Source of the DNA: Lolium rigidum
Taxonomy: Eukaryota > Streptophyta > Magnoliopsida > Poales > Poaceae
Direction: 5' to 3'
Assembly: GCF_022539505.1 (NCBI RefSeq)
Contig: NC_061514.1
Coordinates: 43,478,179-43,542,178 of the forward strand
Length of the DNA: 64,000 bases
Shown here: positions 31,690 to 44,929 of the stretch, in pieces
Layout of the letters: each line of letters starts with the position of its first letter
How positions within the stretch are numbered: the first letter of the stretch is position 1
Notes under the pieces: model-generated
Seen by the model: the letters and a program-made list of their open reading frames with translations, nothing else
What the model was told of the DNA's origin: nothing
The model's database searches: none
Made by a program: the position numbers and the translations under genes

Positions 31690-34204
31690 GAGTTCTGTTT
31701 GATTGCCCGAGAACTGGATACAAATTTACTTTAAAAAGGGTTAACTGACCACGAGTCCCTGACTCCCTCTGGGTTAAACTCCAAAAGCACGCAAAAGTAA
31801 AACCAATAATTAGTCATAGAATTCTCACACATAAACTAGTGATTAATTAGTCCAGCAGACTACACACTGACAGAAGCATCTCATATTCTCTAGAGCCAAT
31901 GCTTTGGGTGCAGTGCTAGAGACCTAAGACATTTGGATCACACAACGGACTGAACTTACAGTCAGTATTGCTTACGTAATCCACGTTGCATTTTGAATTC
32001 ACAACCAGATTACATGGATAGTCCTACTTTTACAGTATATAAACACTCATATATGTGGTCCCATAAAACTTTAACTAGAAATAATAATTAGGTCCTCCCA
32101 CCAGTTATAGGGTCAAACTGCAATGGGTACCATGACTTCATAACTGCAAACATGATTGGACAAATGCTGGTCTATGGAATTATGGATCCACAAGGACTCC
32201 TTCAAAATTTACTTGAATTTGCCTATCTAGTATGACATGTTCAACTGTTGGCTAAGCCTATATTACACAAGAGTTGCACATGTCCCCGGTTAACACAACT
32301 GGTACATGGATATCCTCCGGACTAGTTTTAGGTTTTAGCTAGGAAATTTAAGGCCAAACCCCCCAGGTTGTGATAGTAACACTAAGTAGGCACGAAGTTT
32401 CATGTTTCCAACTGTTACAACAGAATATCACTAATTCCAACTGTTTGATGTTTCTTTTGGGGTAAGCATGAAGTTTCATGTACTAGTAGAAAGTCGCTAC
32501 TTAATAATCTGGAAACCTCTTGTTGTAACCTAGCCGATTTGTCCAAGCGAAAGGCAAGTTGAACATGATATTCTTAAACCAAAAACCAATGAGGCTCAGA
32601 GCAATGACCCTAAGAACATGGTACATCACCGGTTTTTAAGCTCCCGATCATCTAAACGTCAGAGGCCAGAAATAATGAGTTCAAAGTGCAATTGGCTATC
32701 AAAAATAAAATATAGTGAAGGAGAAGTTAACACTGGATTGAGGAATATTTCTTAGATTCTGATTAGGCCATTTACACAGGTAACAAAGATAAATAACTCC
32801 CTCCTGAAGCTGAATGTTCAACTCCCTAGTCAGCACACAAACTTTGGTTAGCTTACAGTTTGTTGGTATTGGGAAGTAAATTCAGAAAAGCTCAAGCGGT
32901 TTTTCTAGAAAAGCTTTAAATTAAGAGAACAACTATTTTTTCGCAGTTTACCTCCTACGATAAATCTCAGAAAAATATAAGAACACTAGAAGGGAAAGGT
33001 TTAAGAAGTTGTGTATAGGAAAAATTGATTTCAATCGAAGCTGGGTGCAAATTCAATTTAAAAAAGGTTGTCACGGCAAGGGACAGTACGAAGGTCGTTG
33101 AATAACACCGGATATCTTGTTTGTGGTGATGGTGCCTGTAGTTTCATAATATCTACTATATTAAACCTTAACCACTTCGATTTTTCTCCTAATTTTGGAT
33201 TTAATTTTGGATTAACTTCGAGCTAACACGTACGCGCTGGGATGGTTTGCTTCCCGCAGCCTTTTTCATGTGTGTATATTTGGTGCTAGGTAACATTTTT
33301 GGTGGTGATTTACGATTTGTTTTCTCACCAACACGTATGCAATTCCTTTGTTTACCTTGGCTGGTACTTGTGCGATGGGCTGGCTTTCACGATTTGGTTG
33401 CGTGGCCCTAGCTAAATGTGGGCAGGATGGTGGTAGGCCAGTACTTGATGTTCACGATCTGATATGTCGAGGATTTGGTCCGAACCGGTCAAAGTTGTAG
33501 TACTCTCCTGACTCTTCCCCACCGACGATCTCTTCCACGAATCCACCCGTCCCTTGCTGCCGCCTTCCTCTTCCTGCTTGGCCACCGTACCGTGGCTCCT
33601 ACCGAGGTGGCCATCCGCGCCGCACTCCCTCCTCTCCCACCCAAGGCGGCTGGCGGCGTGGAGTAGCAGCCTGACGCCCGCCTCTCCCTCCCATGGCGGT
33701 AGGAGGCACGGAGGAGGAGATCGACGCCCTCCTCACCATCTTGAGGCGGGGCCATGGGAGGAGCCAACACGGCTGGTTCCCCCTTCCGGATCCATCTACA
33801 CCCGGAATATGCATCACCGTCCACACCGCTACTCCTCCCTCATCGTCCTCAATTCATAGTCAACAGGGACGAACTGCAAGGGTTGAACAGCGGCCAACCA
33901 TGACCCCCCCTGGGCTGAGCTACTTCCGCCGCAGACGTCGCCTTTGACCCCATCCGCACGTACTCCATGCCGCCGTCTCCATCAACTTCATAAACCCGGC
34001 CTTCAAACTGTATTGTCGGTGCGCTGTCCAGGACCGCGGTATCAAGGGCCCAAAAAAGCTAGCTGCTTCGGGGAACCAAGGAGTGGAGACACCGGTTGCT
34101 GGAGAAGTGACAGTGAGAATGGCCGTGGCAGCACGATGAGGTATGCAATCACTATAGTGAGATTGTGCTTTAATCTAATCTCGGCTATGTTCTTCAGATT
34201 TGAA
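31690..34204. other. no gene recognised
   Basis: 31690-33150 is featureless AT-rich sequence. 33470-33960 is GC-rich and could be the 5' part of the TIP41-like remnant downstream, but the conserved N-terminal TIP41 residues are not present. Confidence 0.4.
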
Positions 34205-35005
34205 GATTAACTTTTTTTTCGTGTCTGTTCAACACCCTCAAACTGGCATCAGATTGCATTTCAATGCGCTTGAGGCTTTCAGGGAATGGAAAGAAGAGGC
34301 ATTGACGCCTGTTCAAGTTCCTACAATAACGAAATGGAAGTTCAGAAGGTTCTTCTATATCTTTACTTTGTTTCTTCACCATGCTAGAAAGTGTTTGTAA
34401 AGGCTTCTGGGTTTCTTTGGTGTCACCATTATATGGAAGTATAGCTATTTGTCTCACATGGTCAAGAAATAGTAACAAGATGGGTTGACTTACTCTTTAT
34501 GAAAATTCATGCATTTCTTATTTCTTCATGTGCACTTATGTTTACTCCAGTCTCCGCCAAAAGGTTGATTTCTGTAGAAAAAATGTTGTAGAATAATTAG
34601 CTAGAAATTTCATGTGTTCTGGGTTCATTAAGCAAAGAGTCAAGATGAGGTTCGCTTAGTTTCTGTGTCTTGCAGTAATCCTTCTGATCAAGTGATACTT
34701 GACTATGACTACACATTCACTACACCATACTGTGGAGTGATGCTGTAGTTCTCAGCCAAGAGACTGTGGATCTTATCTCTGATATATTAATTTCATCTCC
34801 TTCGCTTCATTTTTCCTCCTTAGGCCCTTTACTTTTCTTCCTGGTAGCTAGATTTCACATTCTGATCATTACCTTTTATGGTGTGTTTCTTTTCCAGATG
34901 CAAACATGTTTAAATGAATGTAGCAGTCTATGTTGGCAGCATACTGATGATCAGATGGACCTTGTTGCGCTTTCTGCCAAAGAACCAATTATTTTCTACG
35001 ATGAG
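34205..35005 (+). pseudogene. partial, broken TIP41-like gene
   Basis: Three exon-like pieces remain. The first, ending at 34348, encodes TGIRLHFNALEAFREWKEEA then TITKWKFR. The second, from 34676 after CTTGCAG, encodes SNPSDQVILDYDYTFTTPYC. The third (34898-35005) encodes NECSSLCWQHTDDQMDLVAL then SAKEPIIFYDE, followed by a GTACAG donor. The splice phase between the first two is correct. TIP41-like proteins regulate PP2A-type phosphatases in TOR signalling. Near 34733 one base appears to be missing, putting a TAG right after the Cys-Gly. The conserved core after FYDE and the N-terminal half are absent. I therefore call it a pseudogene; retained introns suggest a DNA-level duplication, not a retrocopy. 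Confidence 0.65.
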
Positions 35006-38000
35006 GTACAGAAACAGAAAATAATATTTCGTGAATGCTCTATATTCACATTAGTTTCTTTGAAATTTGTGGGCAAACTGAATCAATCTGATGAGAACTC
35101 TTTAGCCAGGACTGGAGCGGATGGATTTTGTTTCTGTATGCATAGTTGCTTATCTTTCTTTTCATATGGAATACCTATGCTCACTGAAATTGGTGTTCCT
35201 CATCTTATATAGAAGGCTCTCAAATATATGCGCTTATATACACACATTTAATATACGCGCTTAAGTAACAGTTCCAAGATGATTGTGTGCTTTCTATACA
35301 TCTCTCTTAAGAAAATAGATGATTTTTTTTTAACTTCAGTTACAGTCAGGTAGTGCAACATCAATGCTGCTGTAGAAAAAGGCTATTGCTTACTTAAGGA
35401 ATAGTTCATGCTGACCTGATTGTATGCTTTTCAACCGACCTCCACCAATCTCAAACTCCACCGGTTTCTCCCCCAGCCTGATCTCCTCCCTGCCCTGGCT
35501 CTCCCTGCAGCCAGCTCTTCCCTGTCCTTGGTCTGTGCCAACTTTTCTTATTTTTTAAATTTCAGCTCATGACAATGGTCCATACAGTGTAGTAATAGAC
35601 AAGGGTAACCAATCATTGAACATTTTAAGTTTTTTCCTTTATTTTCTTCCTAGAGTTTTTCTTTCATGTTATTTTGGAACGGCTTTTTTGATTCAAAATT
35701 AATTTGATGTTGCAGATATATAAGGGGCATAATTAGTTTCATGGTGTAAAAAATAGTAGAATGTAGTGCTAACAGGTTTTGAGTTGGAATTGTGGAGATA
35801 GGTTTTTAAATAGGAGACTAGCCTTTGTCTCCATAACTGATCCAAGGTTGCCCTTCCATTGCTACAGTGAACTTGCCGCTTTGCTTTGTAAGCTTAATAT
35901 CAAGATCTGCCAGAATATTGTTATTTTCTATTTTGTTTTGTTGTGAGTGTTTTCTGGTGGGATTAAGTGAGTGTATTATTGCTTATTTGTTCAAAGTTTT
36001 GGTATATTGGTATTTGTTTTCTCATAAATTTGTTGTATTGCTCAGTAACAGTACTAAGGTCTACTTTCTTATTCTGTTACCTGCAAAAATAGCTGACCTT
36101 GACCTTGGATGTTAGAAATGAAATCTGTATTTCTACACAAAAGATTTTGTGTTCTCTGTCGAATGGATTTGTGTCCATGTACTTGCCAGATAGGTGGTTA
36201 CTCTTGACATTAAGCTTATATCTCGGTATTTAATTAGTCAAATTGTAATGTCACAAGATGATGGAAACCTTGCTTGCAGAGTTATTATAGAATAAATGTA
36301 GCTCTAATATTTGTCTTTTTTTTGTATCTACTCTTTTTATTGAATTATTACATGAGAACTCCTTTTGATTACCTGCGTTAATTTTTGTCTCCTATATGAT
36401 AAATGGTTTGCAGACCCAGATAAGTCCATTGGTATAATGGTCGCTTCTACTTTGGTTTTCAAGCCAAGGCTGATTCCCTTGTCTTGACGAGGTACATGTG
36501 CAAGCTGTTGGATACTTGGATCAGAGTGCACGAGAAGGTGAGAACATGAGTTTTGATCTTCAGAGCCACCTGATTGTGGTATTTCTGTGCAAAATTTCCT
36601 TCTGATGTGCATGTATCGTGAACAGTGAACAACCGAGCCAGCTCATTACTTCCGGTCTTATTAGTGTTGTGTCATGTTAGATGAATTACAATATTAAATT
36701 CCACTTCAGAACATGATCAATCATTGTTTTTTCTTAACAATACATCAAATAAGTAGTCAAACTTGATTGTTTCCGGTTCTTGTGGTTATTTGTCTTCTTC
36801 GATTGATTTTTAGGAGTGCCTTATACATCCACTTTCTTCTGTTGAAATTTGAGGAATGCAGTGGACTTGAAAACGTTCACTTAGCTTTTGGAGGATGTTC
36901 AAGTAGAAGAGCACACAAGGCAAGGATTGTTCCCTGAAGTATTTTTATTTCAAATCTATGCATGGTCAACATTTTTAACTGAAGTTATTTTCCTGTTCGC
37001 ATATAATTTATTGTTACCAATGTATTCCATTCATGTGATTGATCTGTCTATATCTCATTAATGACTTAAATAATTTTAAACAAGCAAAATAAAAAGGTGT
37101 GATGTATCAGTTCACCTCTTTCATTCATTACCAGGTTAATCCACTGCCTTCAACTGAATACTACGATTTAATTGTGCACGATGAAAGGTTGACATGAGCA
37201 TCTCTGTTGGGTTTGGCTGTTCCTCAAACTCTCATGGCCATGAAGGTTTCAGTATAATCAGTGTCCCTTCTAATATCTACAAATTTGAGGTGGTGCATAA
37301 TTTGGGCATGACTTATCTAAGAGGTTGTTGGTAAAACAGGTAACTTACCTCACGGTGAACATCAAATTCCATTGTCGTACAGTTGCAATTTTCTGCCATC
37401 TTGCTTGTGATTTCCCTTGCATAGGGTTCAACCGGGATCTGACATGGAGTTCGACCAGGAGCTGACCATATTATCAAGTTATCCAAGAAGTGTTTTTTTT
37501 TAATAACTCTAACAACAACTTCCGGCACTTAGATGACATTATAAGGGGCAGTAGAGTATCGTTCCTTGAGAGTGCCACATAAGTTAAGTGTGAAGTGTGT
37601 ATGCGTGTCTTGACATTGTTTCGTTAATGAAACTAAAATTTTAGTACATTGTGCAAGATAACTGGTGTACTAGATGATCAGCTACCCACTGTCAACTGCT
37701 CGCCAAATCAAGACAGTTCATCCTCTGGTGATCTTGGCTCTTCATGAAAAAAATGGTGGTCTTGGCTTCCTCCTCCTAGGAGAGGAGGGACCGACAGAGT
37801 CGGCTAACAGCCACATGGCATCTGGAGGCACCCAACATGTACTGCACGCTGGCCTAAAGGCAATGAGGCTGGCTTACGACCAAAGAAGAAAACCAGATAC
37901 ACAGCAAGCGCGCAATTCAACGCTGATATTATTCTGGTCATAATCTTTTTTTTTTTACTTCTGAACCTTTTTTTTAAGTTGTTTATTCATTGGATCCTAC

Positions 38001-38590
38001 CACACCTCCATGTTGCTGGCAAAATTTAAAATAGATACGTCTCTATTCTTCAGCTCTATTCTTGAGCTTACTGGTACTTCACTGGCGCGGCGTGCCGCCG
38101 CGCCTGCTCAAGCTAGTTTGTATAACAATACAAGCACATCATACTGCCAGAATCAAGATCCAGAAGAATGGAAACTTCTCTGCAATACAAGAACCACAGT
38201 TCAGTACATTTACCTGTAATTTGTATAGCAAGCTTCACATTTTCTGTATGATGGTAATATTCTGTTATTCTAAGCTTACATCACAACATGAGATGTGTTG
38301 TACATCCTCCCGTAGCTTCCTGACCCAGTGAGAATATTAGAGCACCACCATCACTGATTACATTTCACTTCAGCGTAGAATGTATGATTAAATGCCCTTC
38401 GGGACAAGATTGTTTGCCTTGAGAGACATATCAATGCATCATCGTTGCAGGCAGCCAGAATAATCATATACCGAGGAGCACATAATTTCCTCTACACCTC
38501 CAATATAGATATTCCTGTCCAGCTCGCTGAATACACATCATTCGATGTATTAATATGATGAAGCAGGCTAACTGCCCAACTCAGTCCCAG
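35006..38590. other. no gene recognised
   Basis: Mostly AT-rich. A minus-strand open stretch at about 37448-37351, ending in a consensus donor (GAG/GTAAGT), and another at 36600-36410 look weakly exon-like. They match nothing I know. The missing TIP41 exons are not here. Confidence 0.35.
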
Positions 38591-38818
38591 CCACTTAGTT
38601 GTCAGGTCCTCCTCAACTCAGATATCAGCGCAACAAACAACCCCTCTTCTGTATGCTTTCTAAGGGAAGAGCTGTTGGACAATTGAAGGGAAGGGCAAAT
38701 TTACCTATTCCGGTTTACTTGTCCACGGACTCATTATTTCAATCACAGAATGATCCTCCAATGGTGCAATCCTACCCAGTTGGTGCATGAACATGCCAAT
38801 ACCACTTTTCCTGTCAAC

Positions 38819-40126
38819 TCAAAACACGCCACCCAAGGCATTATCACTGTCAGAGTCTGCTCCTGGCGCCTTAGTCCCTAGCTCTTTCCTTGGCTTGGGT
38901 GAGAGCCCCTTTGCAAGCATCTCCTCATCGTACTTCCTAGCCATATCCACCATTCCCTTTTCCAGCAATGCATCAATGAGTGTGTTGTACGCAAACGCAT
39001 CAGGACTGAGCCCTTGTTCTTCCATTGTCTTCCATACAAAGAACACTGGGCGGAGGAAGCCCCATCGCCCGAACCTCTTTATAAGCATGACATAGGTGTC
39101 CATTCTCGGCCGGCAACCCCTCTCAAGCATTTTCTCAAACAGTCCAAGGACCTCCTGCGGGCGACTCAAATACTGGAAGAAGCAATGGTAAGTGAGCACG
39201 TTGGGCGCACAGCCGGCCTTGTGCATCTGCGGAACAAACGCATACGCTTCCTTGAACCTCCCTTCCTTGCAGAGCAGCTTGACGATCGTGTTGAAAGTGG
39301 CAGCATTCGGCTTGCAGCCAGCTTCAATCATCTGCCGGTAGAGCCGGATGGCGAAATCGACGCCTTCCGCGAGCCCAACCGCGTGGATCGCAGTGTTGTA
39401 GGCGACGACGTCCACGGGAATGCGTTTGTGCTTCATCTCCTTGAACACCTTGACGGCCTTCCAGGGCTTCCCCGACTTGGCAAGGGCGTCCATGTAGATG
39501 GAGTAGGAGTGGAGGTCCTTGGCGACGCCGCGGGTGTCCATGTCGAGCCAGTGCTGGCGGAGGCGCGTCCAGGCGCGCGTCTTGGCCCAGCCGCGGAGGA
39601 GCAGGTTGTGGGTCTTGGTCCCCGGCGGGAAGGGCGGCGGGGCCCTGCCGAAGCAGAGGTGGTGGGCCTCGTCGACGCGGCGGTGGTCGCAGAGCGCGTC
39701 GAGGAGGAGGTGGAAGGAGGCCTCGTCCCGCAGGCCGAGGGAGTGGGCGGTGGAGTCGAAGGCGCGGACGGCGTCGTCGACGAGGTTGGCGGCGGCGAGG
39801 CGGTTGAGGAGGGCGCGGAGGGCGGGGCGGAGGAAGGAGGGGTCGGCGGGGTGGTGGTGGGCGAGGAGGAGGGAGGTGGCGAGCGGGAACTCGAAGTGCT
39901 TGCCGAGGATGTCGACGGCGCGGGAGAGGGTGGAGGGGGTGGGCGGCAGGTTGGCGCCGTCGGGGGAGGCGGACCAGTGGAAGAAGTCGAGCGCGCGGCG
40001 CCAGTCGTTGGTGTAGAGCGAGAGCGTCTCCAGCACCGCCGCCGCGTCCAGCGTGGAGGGCGGCGCAGGTGCGGGGGCGGTGGAGAAGGGGAGGGCGAGG
40101 AGGCGGCGGCGCACGAGGGAGAGCAT
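38819..40126 (-). CDS. mitochondrial-type pentatricopeptide repeat (PPR) protein
   Basis: A single-exon ORF of 435 codons starts at an ATG at 40126. The N-terminus MLSLVRRRLLALPFSTAPAP is Arg/Ala/Ser-rich without acids, a likely organelle (mitochondrial) targeting peptide. From about residue 150 on it has tandem 35-residue P-type PPR helices, for example VVAYNTAIHAVGLAEGVDFA, NAATFNTIVKLLCKEGRFKE and DAFAYNTLIDALLEKGMVDM. It ends with an acidic tail. P-class PPR proteins bind organelle RNA and act in its stability, splicing or translation. It resembles the small intronless PPR genes conserved between grasses and Arabidopsis (At1g80550 is the one it recalls; unverified). No E or DYW editing domain is present. 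The GC content is high at the 5' end, as is common for grass genes. It looks intact. Confidence 0.92.
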   Translation of the reverse strand: MLSLVRRRLLALPFSTAPAPAPPSTLDAAAVLETLSLYTNDWRRALDFFHWSASPDGANLPPTPSTLSRAVDILGKHFEFPLATSLLLAHHHPADPSFLRPALRALLNRLAAANLVDDAVRAFDSTAHSLGLRDEASFHLLLDALCDHRRVDEAHHLCFGRAPPPFPPGTKTHNLLLRGWAKTRAWTRLRQHWLDMDTRGVAKDLHSYSIYMDALAKSGKPWKAVKVFKEMKHKRIPVDVVAYNTAIHAVGLAEGVDFAIRLYRQMIEAGCKPNAATFNTIVKLLCKEGRFKEAYAFVPQMHKAGCAPNVLTYHCFFQYLSRPQEVLGLFEKMLERGCRPRMDTYVMLIKRFGRWGFLRPVFFVWKTMEEQGLSPDAFAYNTLIDALLEKGMVDMARKYDEEMLAKGLSPKPRKELGTKAPGADSDSDNALGGVF

Positions 40127-40139
40127 CCCGCCAGCAGAG

Positions 40140-41820
40140 ATGAGTGTGGAGGACCTGAATCCTGGTCCCTAAGCGAAAATGCGCTGGTGAAGGCGAAATG
40201 GGGCGCGGTCGAAATCGCTCCCGTCGGACGCTGCTATGAGATTCCCGTGCCGGGCCCGCATGCGGGAACGTTTGACCAGCCATTTCCGCAAATACGAGCG
40301 ATGCGCCGTAGATACATAGCACCTTTTCGTATGTTATACGGTGGTGGCCCCCTGCCGACGTGGGGTATTGGACAGGTTCCACCGAGCCCAGTTAATTCGA
40401 AATCCAATCACCTCCTCCCTGCGTCAGACGAGACACACACCCGCAGGCGAGAGCGGATCCTCCGGCTAGATCCCGACGCCGCAGGCGATGCAGGTCGATG
40501 GCCGCCCCTAAGGTTCACTCAGGTCAGATCTCCCCGTCTGGTTTCTTATTCGAGCTCTCGCTGAGCGCCGCCGCCTCTCTGATTCCGCTCAATGCTCCCT
40601 CCAGCTTGGATTTTCCATCCCTAGATTCGCCTTGGCTCGACCGAGAAGAAGCAAACCAGACGGGAGATGAGGGCACCAGCCCAAGCCGGAGCGTCGACTC
40701 TACGAGCTCTGGAAGCAACGGCCGCGCCGGATTTCGCGGAGGTAGCGGAAGTTCCGATGCCTTCTCCAGATGAAGCCGCGGCCCATCTCTCCAATTCACC
40801 ACCATCGCCTGGGTCATGGAACAACAGGTGCGTAGAGTTTCAGTCGGCGATGCATTTTAATTTGTTGAATAAGGACCCGTACTGCACGCACTTGGGACGA
40901 ATTAGCCCCATTAACTACCGGATAAAGATCGAATTGCTGGTGGGCTTGAAAGCGCACCTGATTCTAAACAGACGAGATAATCTTACGGATTATAACCGGG
41001 AGCAACCAACTTTAATTGGCCGAATGTTTATGAACCAAGTTGGTGTCAACCTCTAGAGGAATCGATCACTGAAACTTTTTAGGTCTGTAGCATATACGAG
41101 AAGCAAATCGATATCTTAAGAGAAGCAAAGTTGTTTCAGAGTTTTATTATTCTTATAGTTTGACAGATGGAGATGTTTTTGTTAGGAAAGTGGGTGTGTA
41201 TTCTAAATCAGATTTACAGTGCTTTTTTGTTTCATAGATAAATAAGGAATTTAGGTTCCTTGAATTACAGTCTGTATGTGGGATACTTCGCATCCTGACT
41301 TTTCTGCTTCTTTTGCTTCTCCGATCAAACAGTTCTAGCAAGTGGAATGATTTATTCTCAGATAGTGTTGTAGCATCCACTTTAATACATGCTGTTTAAC
41401 TTGGACACTCTGTACCTTAAATGCAGGTCATATAACAACCAAGCTTAAGGACTGCCGCTGGAGGATCCCCCCCTTCGCGTTTTGGAATCGCTCCTATTTA
41501 TTGTTCATCATGATATAGTTTTATGGCTTCGTAATTCAGGCCAGATGATAACCAAACATATGAATTATCCCATCTGCGCCTCACAATCGCCTCCATCTCC
41601 ACATCCATGGAAGAAGAGGTTCGTTGATTTCCTGTCAATATCAGGATGCTCATTGTTGCTCTCGTATGTTAGCAGAATTATTTTCCTAGTTTTAGTGTGC
41701 CAAGGCGGGTCGGTAGTTGCGGCTGAAATTATACCTATGAGGTCATGCAAAATCGCGGACAAATGCTATTTTCAAATGAATTTCTTTTAACAAGCTGACA
41801 GCTAATGCGTTTGATTGCAA
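40140..41820. other. possible divergent transcript start; otherwise no gene recognised
   Basis: The GC-rich 40140-40800 segment lies divergently from the PPR gene. On the plus strand an ATG at 40498 (MAAPKVHS) runs into a plausible donor (CAG/GTCAGA). Further open stretches follow to 41056 without a recognisable domain. It may be a bidirectional promoter with a noncoding or unrecognised transcript. Confidence 0.25.
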
Positions 41821-44800
41821 TTCAGCATGTCTGGTGTGATGTACAGTGTCATTTGTAGATGCAGGTGTAGCATCTCCAACATTTCAATAAGGGCCGGCTT
41901 ATTTTGACCTAAGTTGGTGCATTCATTGTTTAGTTGTATTTTCCAAGTAACAAATGATTAGTCCCCAATAACATGTCCTTTTTTAAGTTCTGGATTTGAG
42001 TTCAGATATAGTCCTTCAATTCTCCAGGCCCTTTGCACGAGCCCGAGTTATTCAATGCCAAGTTCCGATGAGGATTATATGCAGTACAGTAGCATTTCAT
42101 CTATGTATTGCATCTCTGATTTGCCCTTAGGTTTCAAATTTCCATCGCAGTTACTTAGGCTCTTCCTGTATTTAAAAATTCACACTCATTTCATCTATGA
42201 ACCCACGTTTGTCTATGTTGTTTTTTTTACATTAAGAAAGAACCAAAAATTTATATTAGTCTGGCCGTGACTAGTATAAATTTATACGCAAACAAAATCT
42301 ATCACACATGAGTTAAGTCGATGCATAGATGATATTGTAAGGACTTTATGATAAAACCTAGAGTACGTCATGGCTAGTTTGTCGAGGACCGCATGGCTAG
42401 ATTAGGGTTCGACAAGATAGAGAAGGATGCAACTTCGTAGATCTTGAGGTTTTTTCAGATTCGATTGTGTATTATTTCTTACGTTAAGAAAGCATTAAGA
42501 TTTATCTTAATCTGGCCTTGACTAGTATGAATTTAATGTATCCTATCACAATCTATCACCTAAACAAAACCGATGCATAGAGGATATCATAAGGACTTTA
42601 TGATAAAATCTAGAGGACGATATGGCAGGTTTGTCGAGGACCGCATGGCTAAAGTAGGGTTCGTCAAGATGGAGAAGGATGCAACTGCGTAATTCTTCAG
42701 ATTATTTTTGGTGTGCCTTGTCTCCTCTATGAGAAGCAACAATGTACTATGTGGGTGTACTATAAAATATTCTCGATTTATTTTCCATGTGTGTATGATA
42801 AAACGACACTCTATGGTATTATGTTTTGTACCACATGGAGATTCTAAAAAGGACCTCATGGAATATATTGTGTTGTATTATGTTGGTTTTTTACATTAAG
42901 AAAGCACCAACATTTATATTAGTCTGTTTGTGACTAGTATAAATTTGTATGCAAACAAAATATATCACACATGAGTTAAGTCGATGCATAGAGGATATCG
43001 TAAGGACTTTATGATAAAACCTAGAGTACACCATGTCTAGTTTGTTGAGAACCGCATGGCTAGATTAGGGTTCCATGAGATAGGGAAGGATACAACTGCG
43101 TAATTCTGGAGATTTTTTTCAGACTCGATTGTGTATTATTTCTTACATTAAGAAAACATTAAGATTTATCTCTCTCTGGTCTTGACTAGCATGAATTTAA
43201 TGTATCAAACACAATCTATTGTCTAAACAAACCGATGCATAGAGGATAACATAAGGACTTTATGAAAAAATCTAGAGGACGATATGGCTGGTTTGTAGAG
43301 GACCACATGGCTAAATTAGGGTTCGTCAAGATAAAGAAGGATGCAACTGCGTAATTCTTGAGATTATTTTTGGTGTGCCTTGTCTCCTCCATGAGTGTAT
43401 GATGAAACCTTCTCAATTTATTTTCCGTGTGTGTGTGTGAAAATACGGCAAGCACTCCATGGTATTATTGCAATTGTCTGGTGTGACGTACAATTTCATT
43501 TGTAGATGCAGGTGTAGTATCTCCAACACTTCAATAAGGGACGACTTCAATGTTGGTTCATTCATTGTTTAGTTGTATTTTCCAAGTAACAAATGATTTG
43601 TTCCCAATGAAATGTCCTTTTTTAAGTTCTGGATTTGAGTTCAGATAGTCCTTCAATTCTCCGGGCCCTTTGCACTAGCCCGAGTTATTCACCGCCAAGT
43701 TCCGATGAGGATTATATGTAGCACAATAGCATTTCATCTATGTATTGCATCTCTGATTTTCCCTTAGGTTTCAAATTTCTATCGCAGTTTCTTAGGCTCT
43801 TCATGTATGTTGAAAATTCACACTCATTTTACGCCTGAGTTTTATGAGTGTTAAGTTTCTACCCCTCATGTATGGTGCTAAAATATTAAATATTTCATCA
43901 TGTGAGCCATCTGGTAATCTAATAGTATCATTTACTAATGCATTTATGTTTGTGTACCATATAGAGATTCTAACAAAGGACCTCATGAAATGCATTGTGT
44001 TGTATTATGTTGTTTATTACATAAAAACCACCAAGATTATATTAGTTTGGTCGTGACTAGTAGAAATGGCAGAATACATTTGTACACCCAAGCATGGGTG
44101 TGGGTGTTTTTACAGCCGTTGGATGCTTCAAGATTGGGATAAGATGGCAGGGAGAGAAATCATTTTATTATGCTATTTGCTTCAATTCTGCAATGCTGGT
44201 GGGTCCCATGCTCCTCCTGACACGGCTTTCCTCTGCTCCGTCTCCTCTCTCACCGGACAGCAGACCCGTCCACCATCCTCTCTCACATGCGCTAGCAGCT
44301 GCCGCACAGTAAAGCATGCTAGGCTTGCCGTAGCACATTAATTACACTTTACTATGTGCACGCTGGGGTTTTTACACTGAATCTCTCTGTTGAGCCCAAG
44401 ACGCTCTACTGTTGAGGCTACACAACCTACGAGTAGCATGCTCTCGTGAAAAATGAAATTGATGGGTCGAGGGACACCTACTATGATTTCATTTGAGCAT
44501 CGTCCCAGCACAAAATGTATCTGATGGCTTGCTGAATCAAGGTTTCTTTCAGATGGCAGTTTGCAAATCATATCATCCATTAATAGTGCTAAACTCATAC
44601 TGTAACCTGGTTTACGCGCCGTGTTCCCAAACGATGTCAGCAAGCTTTACTGAGAGAGCTAGCTGATAACAAGGACTGAATCAAAAGAACACCAAAGTAC
44701 AGTTTGGTCCCGGTACAGAGTTTGGCTTCCAAAACGTCAGAAAAAGAGTCACCGTCCTCAAGCGACACCATGATGGATGCAAAAAATTACTCGCCGCCGG

Positions 44801-44929
44801 CATTTTTATTGATCATTATCATTGACAAAACACAACATGAAACAGCTTACACGCCAGTGGTAGTTGGTATAAGAAGAATTTCTTGCTAGGTGTTATCGGA
44901 CATAAAGGACCAGCTGCTGTTTAACTAGT

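Noticed and set aside
36413..36490. tRNA-like stretch with an A-box-like GGTATAATGG and a TTTTCAAG loop
   Set aside because: No acceptor stem or proper B box (GGTTCGAATCC) is present, so it does not fold as a tRNA.
39014..40564. 516-codon plus-strand ORF opposite the PPR gene
   Set aside because: It is the antisense of a GC-rich PPR coding sequence. Its Val/Glu/Gly-rich translation has no domain, while the minus strand has clear PPR repeats.
41822..44058. Possible CRISPR-like or satellite array
   Set aside because: Units are about 250-350 bases and diverged, with no regular short spacers; in a plant nuclear genome this is a tandem repeat.
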